Of a DNA stretch of 64,000 bases, positions 9,225-34,291 are shown one piece after another. A program made the position numbers and the translations under genes. Source of the DNA: Globodera rostochiensis. Lineage: Eukaryota; Nematoda; Chromadorea; Rhabditida; Heteroderidae. The stretch lies in NCBI GenBank assembly GCA_018350325.1, contig JAEVLN010000015.1, forward strand, positions 1,322,008 to 1,386,007. Reading direction: 5' to 3'. Within the stretch, counting starts at the first letter, position 1; every line of letters begins with the position of its first letter. The notes beneath the pieces are model-generated. The model saw only the letters and a program-made list of their open reading frames with translations, did not search any database and was not told the origin of the DNA.

Positions 9225-12200
9225 TCATTCCCAGCCAACGCGTAACGAACGATCTTTCAGGTCGATGCCGTCTTCGTCGGGATCCACCTTTCCGAGAGCG
9301 ATCTGTTCAATCAAAATAGACAATTTGACAATGCGTACGCGAGTGCCGGTGGCCAATTCACAAAAGACCTTTGCCAAGTTTCTGTTCTCCAAATCGACAT
9401 CGTCGGACGCCATGCGTTCCAAACGTTTTCGAATGTTTTGTCCGTTGAACTGGTCGAACTGTTTATGTCGGGCGAGAAGGCAGAAATACTGGCGAACATT
9501 TGCGACATCTGTAAAAATGTGTTGATTTTTTGTTCTTTTAAGAATATTTACCATCCTCCGAAATTTTCATGAGATCGTTGTGGAAGAGATAGTGGAACTG
9601 CTCGTCGGCGATCAACTTGTTCTGTGCAAGCGAATAAAGCAGGCGACCAAAGCTAAAATTCCGGTCGTCTTTTGACTATCGCCCATTTTTTTCGGAAGTT
9701 CTCAAAAGTCCGACAAAATTGCCTCTGCCGTCGTCGCCATTGTCGCGTCCGCCAAAAGCCAAAGCGAATGTCGGCCAACAGGCGATCAGTGAGCGGAAGT
9801 TGGAGGGGTTCATTGCTGGCGGCACTTTCGCTGTTCATCATCGTGTTCGGAGGTGTTTTTTCGCCGTCTTCTCCACAAAAAGTGTCCGTTGAATTGTTGG
9901 TCGATGTGTCCACCAATTTGGGCGGATCAACGTCAGCAGCATCGTCCCATTCGTTTCGAATGAACGCGGCCAGTACCACCGCCAACATGTCCACACCACA
10001 AATCCGGACCTCAGATATTCGGTCTTAAAATTAAGCAATTATTATTATTCAAAAAACACCGGAGAACTAAGTGTTGTATACCGGCAGAAAAGGAGAGCGC
10101 AAAACCACTGAGGTGCCGGTTAATGTGCGTAATTGGGAAGAACTGAACGAGCCGAGTCAGTTGGCTAAACGATACGAATAAGCACAGCCTTTTTAACAGA
10201 ACACAACTAACCCAGCAAATTGGACACGTTGGCGCCATGTACGCGAATCCCCGGGGTCGATGGTCACCTGATGGCTCAACTCTCGGATCATGTTCTCGCG
10301 ATATTCAGAAGAAAGAATCTGAATCGATGCAATTACAAAAACCCTAATCAAATCCGTGTCAACAGACACTCGTCCATCTAATTATAGTATAAAATATCCA
10401 AACACACCTTGCAAAAGCCTGACAAATGTTGCAGCAGTGCGTACTGCACCTCCGGGGTGTCGCGCATATACCTTTGGAAAATAGGGAACAATTCGCGGTC
10501 CGTGAAGCTCGTGCCGGCTATCTCAGCAATGTTCACAAGCGAATGGGCGAGTACTTCACGAAGTTCGCGCTGAAAGAAATCGACTTTAAAAAGTGTTTAA
10601 TAAAGAAAAAGAAAAATCAATTACATTTTTCTGGAACATTTGACTGGTCGTTGTGTGAAACGCCATATAATGGGGGACCAAATAGCGATCCAACCAATCC
10701 TTTGAAAAACGCTGCGAACGACAAAAAAGACTGGTGATTATTGAAAGCACTTGGACTCGAAGATGGAACCATCTCTGAAGCGGGAAAAAGCAGTTAATGA
10801 ATGGTGGGGAACATTCTTGTCCGCAATAATCCTTTTTGAAGAGAAAATTTAACGTTTTAAAAAAAAAAAGGTCCAGAATTCAAACTTCGCTTTCTAAGTT
10901 GTTGCCTTGGGGAGGAATTTGCTCATCGGACAGTCGGAAAAAGTCGAAAAGTGCCGGCACGATGAGAAATTGTATCACTACAACAAAAAAAAACGGCAAT
11001 AATTTGCGTAATCGAAAGAGAAAAAAAGGATTGTGCCTTCGTGAGAAAGTAAATCCGGCTCATCGACGAGTTCCCAAAGCGTCTGGACAGCGAACTGTTG
11101 CCACGAGAACAAACTCACGCGGTTTAAGGACGCGTCGGACAAACACCGGACAATGTGCACAGGCAAACGCAAATTGGCCTGAACAAATTCCCACCGGTTA
11201 AACTTTATAATTAGGGCTGCAAAAAATATGCACATAAAATCTTGAAATATGCGCATAAAATATGCACCAAAAATTGCAAAATATGCATATAAAATGGAAA
11301 AATATGCACATAAATTTGTCTAAATTCAATATAAAATTTCCCCAAAATTCTTCAAAGTCATTCAACATTTGTTAAAATTGCTGATGAGATGCATTTCCAA
11401 ATTTTCAAGTGTTTTGGCGACTTTTTTGAACCTTGTGACCATTTTGGCATTTTTGACGACTTTTTTGAACTTTTTTGACTATTTTGGCATTTTTGACGAC
11501 TTTTTTGAACTTTTGTGATGATTTTGCGCTTTTTTCAAAAAATTTCTTGAGAAAAATGAAATAAATCAAATTTTTCTTGCCAAGATCACTAATTTTTTGC
11601 AATTGCCAAAATATGCACATAAAATTAATAAAATATGCATATAAATAACGAAATATGCACAAATATGCACATAAATCGCGAAATATGCAAAAATATGCAA
11701 AATATGCACATGGAAATGCGTTCTAGAAGCTTCAACCCAAGCCAAAAACACGTTTTTCGTGCGTTTCAGACCGTTACCAGTTCAGGAAAAAAATATGCAT
11801 TTGCATATTTTTTGCAGCCCTATTTATAATCGATGATGCTACTTTTAACCTGCTCGAAAAGAGTGGGCAAGATGCTCCGAGACAAGCTTTGTTGAACGTG
11901 TTGTCGACGGAGGAATCGGAAAAGATCAGGCAACCGGCTTAGGAGCGTTTGTTTGACAGCCGAGCACGGGTCCGCAGCGTCCACCGATGGGTCGTCGACC
12001 AGCAATTGTTCAAGGTGGTCAAAGAAGCCGTTCACTTGGCTCTCATTCTCAACATCGAGAGTCACAACCGTGTCAATAATGTGCATGGCCGCAGACTTTC
12101 TGCAGCAAAGAAATAAACACAAATGTTTCCAAAATCAGCTAAACAACGCACTTGCATTCAATCGAATCGCTTTGAACAAGGAATTGGAAAGTGTTGTATA

Positions 12201-12234
12201 GAATATTGCACGTCTCATCATCGTATCGCACCAT
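9225..12234 (-). CDS. ppfr-1: HEAT-repeat PP4 regulatory subunit 1-like protein
   Basis: Twelve exons: 12152-12234, 11850-12099, 11037-11178, 10886-10977, 10751-10774, 10625-10711, 10408-10569, 10212-10318, 10082-10164, 9723-10023, 9552-9652 and 9225-9508. The product is 571 aa. The C-terminal half follows PPP4R1 block by block: LAHSLVNIAEIAG, ELFPIFQRYMRD, EYRENMIRELS with SRTWRQRV, FALSFSADRISEVR, KISEDDVANVRQYF. PPP4R1 is a HEAT-repeat scaffold that binds the PP4 catalytic subunit. This protein is shorter than the human one (950 aa) and lacks its long acidic linker. Frame demands two GC-AG introns (donors at 11036 and 9722) and a 24-base exon. A 611-bp MITE sits in the intron between 11178 and 11850. 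The start at 12234 is the first ATG of the frame, and an upstream exon is possible. Confidence 0.85.
11212..11822. mobile_element. hAT-type MITE (611 bp) with 8-bp target duplication
   Basis: The ends are inverted repeats of about 20 bases starting TAGGGCTGCAAAAAATATGC. They are flanked on both sides by the identical octamer TTTATAAT (11204-11211 and 11823-11830). An 8-bp duplication and TAGGG-type ends are hallmarks of hAT transposons. The inside is AT-rich and noncoding. It has scattered ATATGCACATAAA motifs and about two and a half copies of a 45-base repeat near 11400-11520. It lies in an intron of the PP4R1-like gene, so it does not interrupt coding sequence. No transposase is present, so it is non-autonomous. 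Confidence 0.9.
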
Positions 12235-12749
12235 AGTCAAATATTGTTGGGTAATAAATCAATTAATCTCTAAAAACAACTAATTTATGCAATGTTTTTT
12301 TAACGAAAAAGCGCGGGGAGGGGGGGGGGGGCAAGCTGAAGAGTGCGAAAGGGAAAGTGAAAACATCGACGTCGACGCGGACTCTTAGCAGTACTTGTTT
12401 TTTTTTAAATTGGCAAAATGTTGTAGAAGGGACTCAAATGTCTTTTCCAACAAAGCCGCAAAAACATTGTAACAAACGCAAGTCTGAAATCCGGTAGTTC
12501 TGGACACCGCTTCCGTCAATCGATCTTCTTATTTTTTATTGCAATTTTTGTTCTTTTGAAATTTAAATTGTTAAATTAATCGGCCACAGGGAGGTTGGCT
12601 TTCAACACCCACCCACGGCCAAGGCCATGTGAAAATCTTTTTGTTATATCCTTGCACATTCCCTCCCCCCCACTGCATCAATACAAATTCGTTTAATAAC
12701 AGAATCTCTGGACATTATCCAATTTAAGCAAAGAAATATGTACATATAA
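12235..12749. other. divergent intergenic region with a G tract
   Basis: Separates the PP4R1-like gene (-) from the kinase (+), so it should contain both promoters. It holds a 12-base G run near 12320. No coding exon was recognised. Confidence 0.5.
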
Positions 12750-14800
12750 ATGGTACATATGTCAGTAAACAATACTTTCTCAAATAAAACTTCAAATTTG
12801 TTTCCGCACATTTCCGAGTCTGACAACCTTAACAATAAGTCAACAAATGTGACCAACCTTCTGCACCAATATGTTCAGTTTCGCACCGAAAATTTAACCC
12901 CATGGACAACCGTACTGGCACTTTTCCTTCTTTACCTGATCACACTTTTGTGGATGTGTAAACGTATATGAAAGAAGAAGAATAGTTGATTTTTTTAAAT
13001 GTTGATTTTAGATGGGAAGAACATTTGCCATCCGACCCCCGATTCGATTTATCCGTACATCGGACGGCTCAAACGTTTGAAGAGAGGTTTTGACCCGAAA
13101 TACGCACATCTCTCTCTTCCTTTTAATTAAAGCATTGGACCATTTACTGGTGGATGACATGTAAAATTATTTTTTCAAATTGTACAATGTAAAATAATTG
13201 ACAATTTAAAGAAACATAGAACTTACGGACATAAAACTGGGCCAAGGCGCTGTGGGCTTTGTTTTCAAGGGGGTAATATCGTTGTTTGTCCAATTCTGTC
13301 ATGAATATTCATAATAATCAGTATGTTGTGCCAAAATCGCAAACTCGCTTCAAGCAAAAAATGTTCGCCGCCGTTAAGGTTTGTTATGTCGATTCGTTAA
13401 TTAGGTATTCATTAAAAATGAACTATTGAAAAGAATGAGACAAAAAGGGAATGCCTCCGATGGGAGTCGAACCCACGACCTTCTGTTCTCTGTCAGCAGA
13501 ACAGCTACAAGACAGATGCTCTAACCACTGAGCTACGGGGGCGCCCACTTAACGTCCCTTAAGATGAGCTATCCGATGCCTCAAAAAAGCATTGGCCTGT
13601 TGGAAGAAGCGGCGAGAATGGCACGACTGAACCACGCGAACATTGTGCGCATCATTGCTGTAAGCAAATTGTGTGTGGTGTGTCTGTTAAATTTAGGAGC
13701 AAATTATATTCAAACATTTTTGGCAACGAAATTTGAACACAAAAATTCAGGTCATTCTCCGCTTTTCGGCCAATGTTTGCAATGGAATGGCTTCCTGGCG
13801 GAAGTTTGGCTGAGTTTTTTCGTGAAGAGATTCGGGTTGGTTGCCGTTAAGCGCGTTTTGGGGGCTCTAATCACCTCGTGCCTTTTTAGTGCGTGGAAAA
13901 CGAACGGGAGAGGCCGCGGGTGTTTGTCCGAGACATTGTCCACGTGTTGGGCCAAGTGGGAAACGCACTGAAGTTCTTGTCGCTGTTAGCTTATCTTTTT
14001 AATACTCCAAATTTAGATTCTTGCACGAAAGTCGGGATCTTCAGGGCAACGAATTTGCGCATGGAGACGTCGCGGCCCGAAATATTTTGCTGACAGAAAG
14101 GAATTTGAGCAGGTGAATGGAACCATTCTCCATTTTGGACCTAGGCAATTTTTTGGCAGATGTGTTGCCAAACTGGGCGATTTTGGACTGCCAATTGATT
14201 TTGGCCCGCGTCTGCCGATTCCATGGCTTCCACCAGAAATTGTCTGTTCGTTAGACCGAACAAACGCAAAACATCGACCGGAGAGTGATGCTTGGTAGGG
14301 AATCTTCTAAGAATGTTTTAGTAAATGCTAAATGTATGCCAGGATGTTTGGAGTTCTTTGCTGGGAATGTGCCACATTAGGTGCCGAGCCGCATTACCAG
14401 CAGACATTCGACGAAATCTGCGACTCATTCCAGCGCCCTCATCGAGGCCTTCCGTTGCCGGAGGGGTGTCCGGCCGATTAGTAAGTCCCGATTCAACCAT
14501 TACGATTTGATTAGAGCAAAGAGGACCCTTTAGTGCTGCCTTTGTGATGGATTGTTTCTCTGAACAACACCGTCGACCCCGTTTTGCCGGCCCAATGGAC
14601 GTTTATTCATCGGCAATTCGTCGTTTACGTCACCTGACTGACACTTTCAAGCACTCACGTGGTCATTTAAAAAAAGGTTCTGTTGATTTTTTGAACGCCT
14701 TTATTCTTTAGCCCATTTCAAAATGGAACAAAATGTATCAATGTGCACGTGTGCTCAACACCGATGCGCCGTGCCCCTGCCAGTATTTTCTTTACGCTGA
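12750..14800 (+). CDS. single-pass receptor-like tyrosine kinase
   Basis: Thirteen exons: 12750-12963, 13012-13086, 13133-13160, 13212-13272, 13322-13378, 13564-13670, 13751-13835, 13890-13978, 14017-14112, 14160-14294, 14343-14480, 14534-14661 and 14712-14800. The product is 433 aa. A short extracellular part has several N-x-T sites, then a membrane helix (about 51-71) and a kinase domain. The kinase shows GQGAVGFV, AAVK (the ATP lysine), LLEEAARMARLNHANIV, MEWLPGGSLAEF, HGDVAARN, GDFG and a C-lobe ending in RRPRF. HGDVAARN is the tyrosine-kinase loop with Gly in place of the HRD Arg. The short ectodomain resembles the nematode KIN-15/KIN-16 type. The donor of exon 6 (13670 or 13679) was chosen to keep frame and is uncertain. 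No signal peptide precedes the membrane helix. Confidence 0.8.
13453..13542 (-). tRNA. tRNA-Thr (UGU) with an 18-base intron
   Basis: The minus strand reads GCCCCCGTAGCTCAGTGG at its 5' end (A box TAGCTCAGTGG) and has a B box GGTTCGACTCC. The anticodon stem is TCTGT/ACAGA with loop CT-TGT-A, then an intron of about 18 bases after position 37, the normal place. The acceptor stem (GCCCCCG with CGGAGGC) has one C-A mismatch at pair 4. The gene lies antisense inside the intron between 13378 and 13564 of the tyrosine kinase. It may be functional, or it may be starting to decay because of the mismatch. Confidence 0.85.
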
Positions 14801-15186
14801 TTGTGAAGTGATTGATGCGCACATTCGTCGAAAACTGATTCTTTTTCTCTATAATTAATTCTTCCCTGTGATTCAAAAATTCTATTTTGGTGTTTTAACA
14901 ATTACAACCAGTAAGAAATGCATAAATATAGTTATTGGTCTTTATGCGTCTTTTAACCCTAACAATGAAAGGTGCGATCTTGTTTTACCGTGTGAAAATC
15001 CATTAATTCAACCGAAACTGAAAATTGGGAAGTACAAACTAATAATTGAAGACGGCATATGTATGTATGTGCCAAATCTGTCCCCGCTTCGTAGAAAGAG
15101 TATCGCTTTTCGTTTCTTGTTGAGCATGCCGAATTGGTGTCATGGCCGTTTGAATTGATTAGATGAAGTTTGTGTTCAGTGTTATG
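14801..15186. other. 3' flank of the kinase, one doubtful ORF
   Basis: Contains an unspliced 96-codon frame (14868-15158) with no recognised domain and weak coding character. I do not call it a gene. Confidence 0.4.
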
Positions 15187-15196
15187 ATTGAGACGG

Positions 15197-15845
15197 GAAA
15201 GGTACGTTTTGGTCCCGCCGTTTTGGTCCCACCGTTTTGGTCCCGTTCAGTTTGGTCCCGGCCGTTTTGGTCCCGGGTACGTTTTGGTCCCACCGTTTTG
15301 GTCCCGGGTTTGTTTTGGTCCCAAACATTTTTTCCATAAAAAATGATGTCAAACAAATCTGAAACCGTCACAAATAGTATTTTTATTATCAAAAGATGAA
15401 TTTGAATTAACGCCTACTTCCAGGCATTATGTTTCAAATAAATAAGCATATCAATTCACCTGTTGAACGTTTTATCTTTCCTTATTTTTTGAAATGCTGA
15501 ATAAAGATCTTTTGTTTTAGAATTTACTATGGAAAATCAGCAAATTTTAACAAAAAGAGACAACAAAAAAATTGCCTATGAAGGCTACAAATTTACTTTT
15601 CACAAAATGAACGCGTGCATTTTTCATGCACACATGTTATTCTAATCAACAAGTGACTTACGGGACTGTTTTTCGAGTGTTATAAATGGTTGCCTATTTG
15701 TGACGGTTTCAGATTTGTTTGACATCATTTTTTATGGAAAAAATGTTTGGGACCAAAACGTACCCGGGACCAAAACGGCCGGGACCAAACTGACCGGGAC
15801 CAAAACGGTGGGACCAAAACGGCGGGACCAAAACGATACCCACTC
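15197..15845. mobile_element. MITE with long inverted repeats built from a 12-base minisatellite
   Basis: Two arms (15197-15390 and 15695-15845) are inverted copies of each other. Each arm consists of tandem CGTTTTGGTCCC units (GGGACCAAAACG on the other strand) followed by a unique part ending near GACGGTTTCAGATTTG. The direct repeat ATTGAGACGG flanks the element (15187-15196 and 15846-15855). A 9-10 base duplication fits a Mutator-like (MULE) origin. The left arm has about two more units than the right. No coding capacity was seen. Confidence 0.8.
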
Positions 15846-16177
15846 ATTGAGACGGAGCCGGCGAGACGGAATAGTCTCGCTCGCGTATGGAAAATATGTT
15901 AGTTGCTCTATTGCATTAAATTAGTTCGTTCCAGATGATTTAGACAAAAACAATTGAGGCCATAAACTAAACTTCAATTTTGGTTTTGTAAATTTTGCAT
16001 CGAACCCGCCGGTTGAACAAATATAGCTAATCGATTGGGGTGCGGTGGTGCACCAAACAGCTGTTGGGACCGACTTGACCCCCCTCGCCCCATTTCATTT
16101 TATAAATTGGAATTGTATCGCGCTTTATGGGCGATTGCGTCGCATTTTTTGATTGTTTTCAACGTTTAGCTATTTAT

Positions 16178-17485
16178 ATGGGAAATTGTTGGGCTTTTTT
16201 GCATCGTCGCGGAGACAATGACGACTTCACGCGACTGGAGAATTTGCCCAATGACCCGGGGAGAGCGGCAAATTCCGCTAGTGCGGGTGCTGGCAACAGA
16301 AGACGCCATCAGAATCACTCCCGAACAAGCAGTGCATCGTCCGCTGTGTCCTCAACATCCGATGGTTCAAGCAGCGGGCGAGCCAGTCGCCGGCAAAAAA
16401 ACCTGCAGACGGTATTGTAAATGTTTTCTTTGGTTTAGTGAAGTGAAGAAGGACAGCTCTCAACTTGGTATACGAGCTTTTGCTTGTTACTTTCAATTTT
16501 TCCCTGATGCAATTGGAACTTTAATACGACATTCTGACTTTAGAGCTCTTACGTCAACCAATTGTATATGAACTCGGCGTTTGGACCCGGCGATGAGTCC
16601 TCTTCGATGGAAACTAAAACTGTGGACGAAAAGAGGAAGGTAAGCGTTGGAAATCTGTTGGGAGTTTTCTTCTAAAATTGTCTAGGCCCGAGTCCGTGGA
16701 CTTCTTGAACAAATTCCTGTGGACATGTATACAGAAGGGGGAAAGAGCGCGCCCGAATGTGCTATTTGCATGGGCGACTTCGAGGAGGGCGACCCCATTC
16801 GATTTTTGCCCTGCGTTCACTCCTATCACCTCCAATGCATCGACGGTATGTGGCGCCGAGAGTTGGAGAATTCGTACGAAGGGAAGCGAACACCTTAGTT
16901 TATCAACCCGCCTCCCCCTTTTTGAAGTTGAAGCAGGACCGTAGTTTGGGGGGGGCAAGCTGGTCACTTACCCCCACCGAAACCAATGACAAATTAAATT
17001 TCAGATGACAAGTTTTCTTTTTTGAATAATTTGTATAGACGATCATTTGACTTTCCAAAGTGGCGTATCGTGCCTAATTTAGTTCTTGTTGCATTATGAA
17101 AACCCCTTAAAGTGGACTTTATCAAAATTGTGGATTTTCGATCTTCTGTTCTTCGTTTCGTACAGATTGGCTCCTCCGCTCCTTCACCTGTCCGTCCTGC
17201 ATGGAACCGGTCGACTCCGCACTGCTTTCCGTCTTCACCGTCAATACCAGCACCGATCTGAACGCTCTAACCACTGCCGCCGCCGCCGGTGATTCGTCGT
17301 CCCCGTGGCGGCAACCGAGTAAGGCGCAAAAGGACGGGGAATGAATGATCTGTGATTGCCCATTACTTGATGATTTGAATTGGGCAGAGGAATCGAGCAG
17401 CTTTCAACCGTTTTTGAACAAAGTCATCCCGAGAACTTTTGACACTTTCCTCAACCGCTGGAAAGGCACTTTTGTCCAATTGTAA
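16178..17485 (+). CDS. rnf-11: RING-H2 E3 ubiquitin ligase RNF11
   Basis: Five exons: 16178-16411, 16544-16639, 16686-16845, 17166-17318 and 17388-17485. The product is 246 aa. It starts MGNC, an N-myristoylation/palmitoylation signal also found in RNF11. The RING-H2 region is nearly that of RNF11: PECAICMGDFEEGDPIRFLPC, then VHSYHLQCIDDWLLRSFTC and PSCMEPVDSALLS. RNF11 is an endosomal E3 adaptor that works with NEDD4-family ligases. The vertebrate PPxY motif is not seen here, and the Ser/Arg-rich N-terminal half is longer. Without splicing at 17319 (donor GTAAGG) the frame would stop at 17344, so a second, shorter end is possible. An in-frame ATG at 16127 would add MGDC and 13 more residues. 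Confidence 0.93.
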
Positions 17486-18000
17486 TTCTCATAACCATTG
17501 CTTGACATTTTTGCCTGTGTGTTTATGTAATATTACTTCTTCGTCATGGGCCAAAATTCCCGGACCTTAATCTTCCACCTTTCATTCGCCCATCCCATTT
17601 GTCGTTTTAAACACATCGATTCAGCTCCAAATATACACATGACCCCCCATTTCTTTTGAATAAAATATTTTAACTTGTCCATTGCTTCCTAAATTAATCG
17701 TTCTTTTGAAAAAGTTGGCTGGCACAGATCCCGGACTTCCCCTGTAAATATGGGTCTGGTTTTAGAATGACGAAAGCGCACCATCCTTCGAATTGTTTAT
17801 GCTCGGTCTCGAGGGGTTTACAAAAAAAAAAAACAATTGCAAAAATAAATATGAAAAAAATTAATGTTGAAAAATAAACAGGGAAATGTGCACAGACGGC
17901 TTTTAGTAACGCTGATAAATTGGTGGTGTCCAACAGTAACGTCAAACCGAAAATTTCAAAGCATCGCTACGCTACATTAGTCGATTTTTTTGTCCGATTT
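17486..18000. other. convergent 3' region
   Basis: Between RNF11 (+) and CHD4 (-). An AATAAA near 17659 probably ends the RNF11 transcript. No other gene was seen. Confidence 0.5.
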
Positions 18001-25826
<7,826 letters not shown>

Positions 25827-26666
25827 TATTACAAAATAAACAAAATATGTAGTCCCTTGGACGACCAACAATTTCCTCTGGATGTTGGGATTTAACTACA
25901 AAACTTCAAATCTAAAAATTGAGAGATCAAGTTTTATAACGTTTAACCCTTCCTTCGAATGTTAAGGTATTGTTTTTTGCTTTGACTTATACACCTGCAC
26001 AGCAAGTACGTCATAAGAGGAGAGCACTGTTATGTATGCCCATATAACCGGTCGAACAAACAAACGAGCTTGTGAATAAGTACATATGTACTGTATGTAA
26101 CTCCAACATTTATTTAATTTGAAAATTTAAATCAATAAATTTGTATGATAAGGCTGCGAATGTAGAAGAGGGGGAGGGAGACTTAAGGGCAAAATGCTAT
26201 GGAAATGAAGAGGACGAGAGAACAAGGAGGAGTAGCTGGATTTGAGAGAGTAGGATGACACTTCGCCGAGCAGGAATTATTCAGGTTATTTTCTTTAGGA
26301 TGTGTGTGGTGGCTTCGGACCGGTAACCGAATATGCAACAATACAGAGAAGACCTCTTACCGATCGAAATTTTTGCAGATAAAATAATAATAATATTAGA
26401 AAAACTTCACTAACTGCCTTAAAATCACACGCGCAATGAATATTTTATTCTTTTGCAAAGAAACGGTGCATGACTCGTGCTGATTCGGATTCCCGAAAAG
26501 TTTCGGTTCGGATACCAGAATAATTCACAGGAATCGCAGCCCTCCCTTTGGTGATATGTAAATACAAATAAAATTACAATAAAAGTTTTAGGCGATGCCA
26601 GTTTGGCGCCAACGTTGTTCTTAAGTGCCAATAAAAAACTGTTTCGATCCGGTCCACAATCTCTCA
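25827..26666. other. intergenic, no gene seen
   Basis: AT-rich with a purine-rich patch near 26165-26230. It presumably holds the CHD4 promoter at its left end. No recognisable exon or RNA gene. Confidence 0.5.
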
Positions 26667-27106
26667 TCAGATGTGAAGAAAGTCCAAATCTGTCAAAAGG
26701 GATCGATCATTTACCTATTTGTTTTACGGGGTTTTTTATTTAAGTGAAAGCTCGGATTTCCCAAAACTACATCTCGAAGTCGGCCTACTATTCAATGAAA
26801 AGACCTCCCCCCTCCCCCCCCCCCCACTTTGGTTAAAAACTGTCCATTTATATACCATTTTGGAACAGTCGGTGGTCATTGAAGCGTTCAATTCCCCGAC
26901 GTATGTTGATGTCACCGCTGTGTCGTTGGTGCGGTTCCTGGAGCAGTTCAGCATCTGTAATGTGAAAAAACTATAGTTTAAAAGCTCGCCACGACAACCA
27001 TCAGCAACCTACCGGAGCGGATATATGCGCCATCAGACAGGGAAAAGAACGTTACAAACGCTACCAGAAGCAGTGAGAAAGAACAGCATGGCATTTTGAC
27101 ATTCAT
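26667..27106 (-). CDS. small secreted protein (71 aa), possible peptide precursor
   Basis: Three exons (27013-27106, 26856-26954, 26667-26689) join in frame. The N-terminus is a clear signal peptide: a short polar start, the hydrophobic run SLLLVAFVTFF, then SLSDGAYIRS. The mature part is about 45 residues, charged and cysteine-free, with one dibasic pair (NIRRGIERF). It could be a neuropeptide-like precursor or another secreted factor. There is no match to a family I know. The last exon encodes only seven residues, so the 3' end is less sure. It is the downstream neighbour of the truncated AlaRS copy on the same strand. Confidence 0.5.
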
Positions 27107-27449
27107 TTTGCTCAAATTTTTTCGAGAAATTATTCGATCACTAAGTGAATGATCAACAACAACGTGAAGGGGAGAGAGAGGAGCAAGGCGAGCGATGGAT
27201 CGGATAATGATTGATGGCGTACTGAGAAATTGGAACGAAAGAAAAGTGAGAAAATGTGCGAGCTGCACAAATCACACGGATTTCAAAAGCCCCACGCCCG
27301 TTTGGGATTTGTCGGTTTGTCCATTCCCAAATCCTGCCCATCCATCCCGGAGAGGTTATTCAAGTACCCGATGCTCAAGAGCGCGTTTTGAAAACACTGG
27401 AGCACGTTTATATTCCATTCAAATCATGACCAACTCCAAACTTAATGCA

Positions 27450-29532
<2,083 letters not shown>

Positions 29533-29980
29533 TTATGTATAAAATAATCTGAGCAAATCTTTGGTTCAATCCTACGGGGGGTTGAGGAACTCTACGACCG
29601 AGGTTGAGATTGTTGCTTGTGGAAGGGGAGGATGTTTTGTTTTGTTGATCAAATAATTCATCTTTTGAAAGCTAATTACTATTAGGAAGCTACATGTTTA
29701 CATTTAAGAACACTCCCACCAATTACTAAATTTCCAAACTAAACCAAATTTAAGCGGCATTAAAACCAATTTTGAGTTTGAACTGAAAATCTGGCATTCG
29801 CTTTTATGCAATTTTTGTTGCTAAATTTAAGAACGAACAATTAATGCCGCCTGTTGTCAAACCAATCGGCTAATAAGCAGAACCAAACCGTTTACAAAAC
29901 AAAATGTCCAACAATAAATACTAAAATTTACACAAAACAAGAATTTATTATTTCCACTGTACCGATCACACCGCTGCGTC

Positions 29981-33854
<3,874 letters not shown>

Positions 33855-34291
33855 TTATTTATAAAATCAATCTGAGCGAATCTTTGGATCAATCCTACGA
33901 GGGGAAGGGTTGAGCTGGGTGCTTGTGAGAGGGTGGGATGCTGAAGCAATTGATCAAGGCTTTTTTTCTGAATTTAATGTACACGAGATAACTTAACAAA
34001 GGAAATAACACTTAAATTTAGCATTGGGAGTTGGCGTTATGTCAGTTTGGCATTGGAAGTTGGCGTTATGTCTAGCAAAAATGAGATTACAGAAACCGAG
34101 TTGGTCGCACATCGTGGGCATTTAACGTGCAGAAGCTTCCTTATTTTGTGTACTAGCTCAGAAACAAAATGGCATACATTTTAAAAAATCTTTTTTTTTC
34201 AACTCCTTAACCTAACCTCAATTAAAAAAGGACTATTCCGAGGTTTTGTACATTAGAAAAAGTCATTTACTCAGTTATTCTTCTCGCCAGA
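33855..34291. other. divergent intergenic region
   Basis: Between AlaRS (-) and annexin (+). It holds two copies of a roughly 22-base repeat (GGAAGTTGGCGTTATGTC-like) at 34019-34072. No exon was seen. Confidence 0.5.

Noticed and set aside
14868..15158. 96-codon single-exon ORF downstream of the kinase
   Set aside because: No domain, no clear acceptor or start context, and AT-rich random-looking composition.
15159..15392. ORF encoding repeated GTKTVGPKRTRDQN-like peptides
   Set aside because: It is only the translation of the tandem arm of the MITE; a mirror version appears in the other arm.
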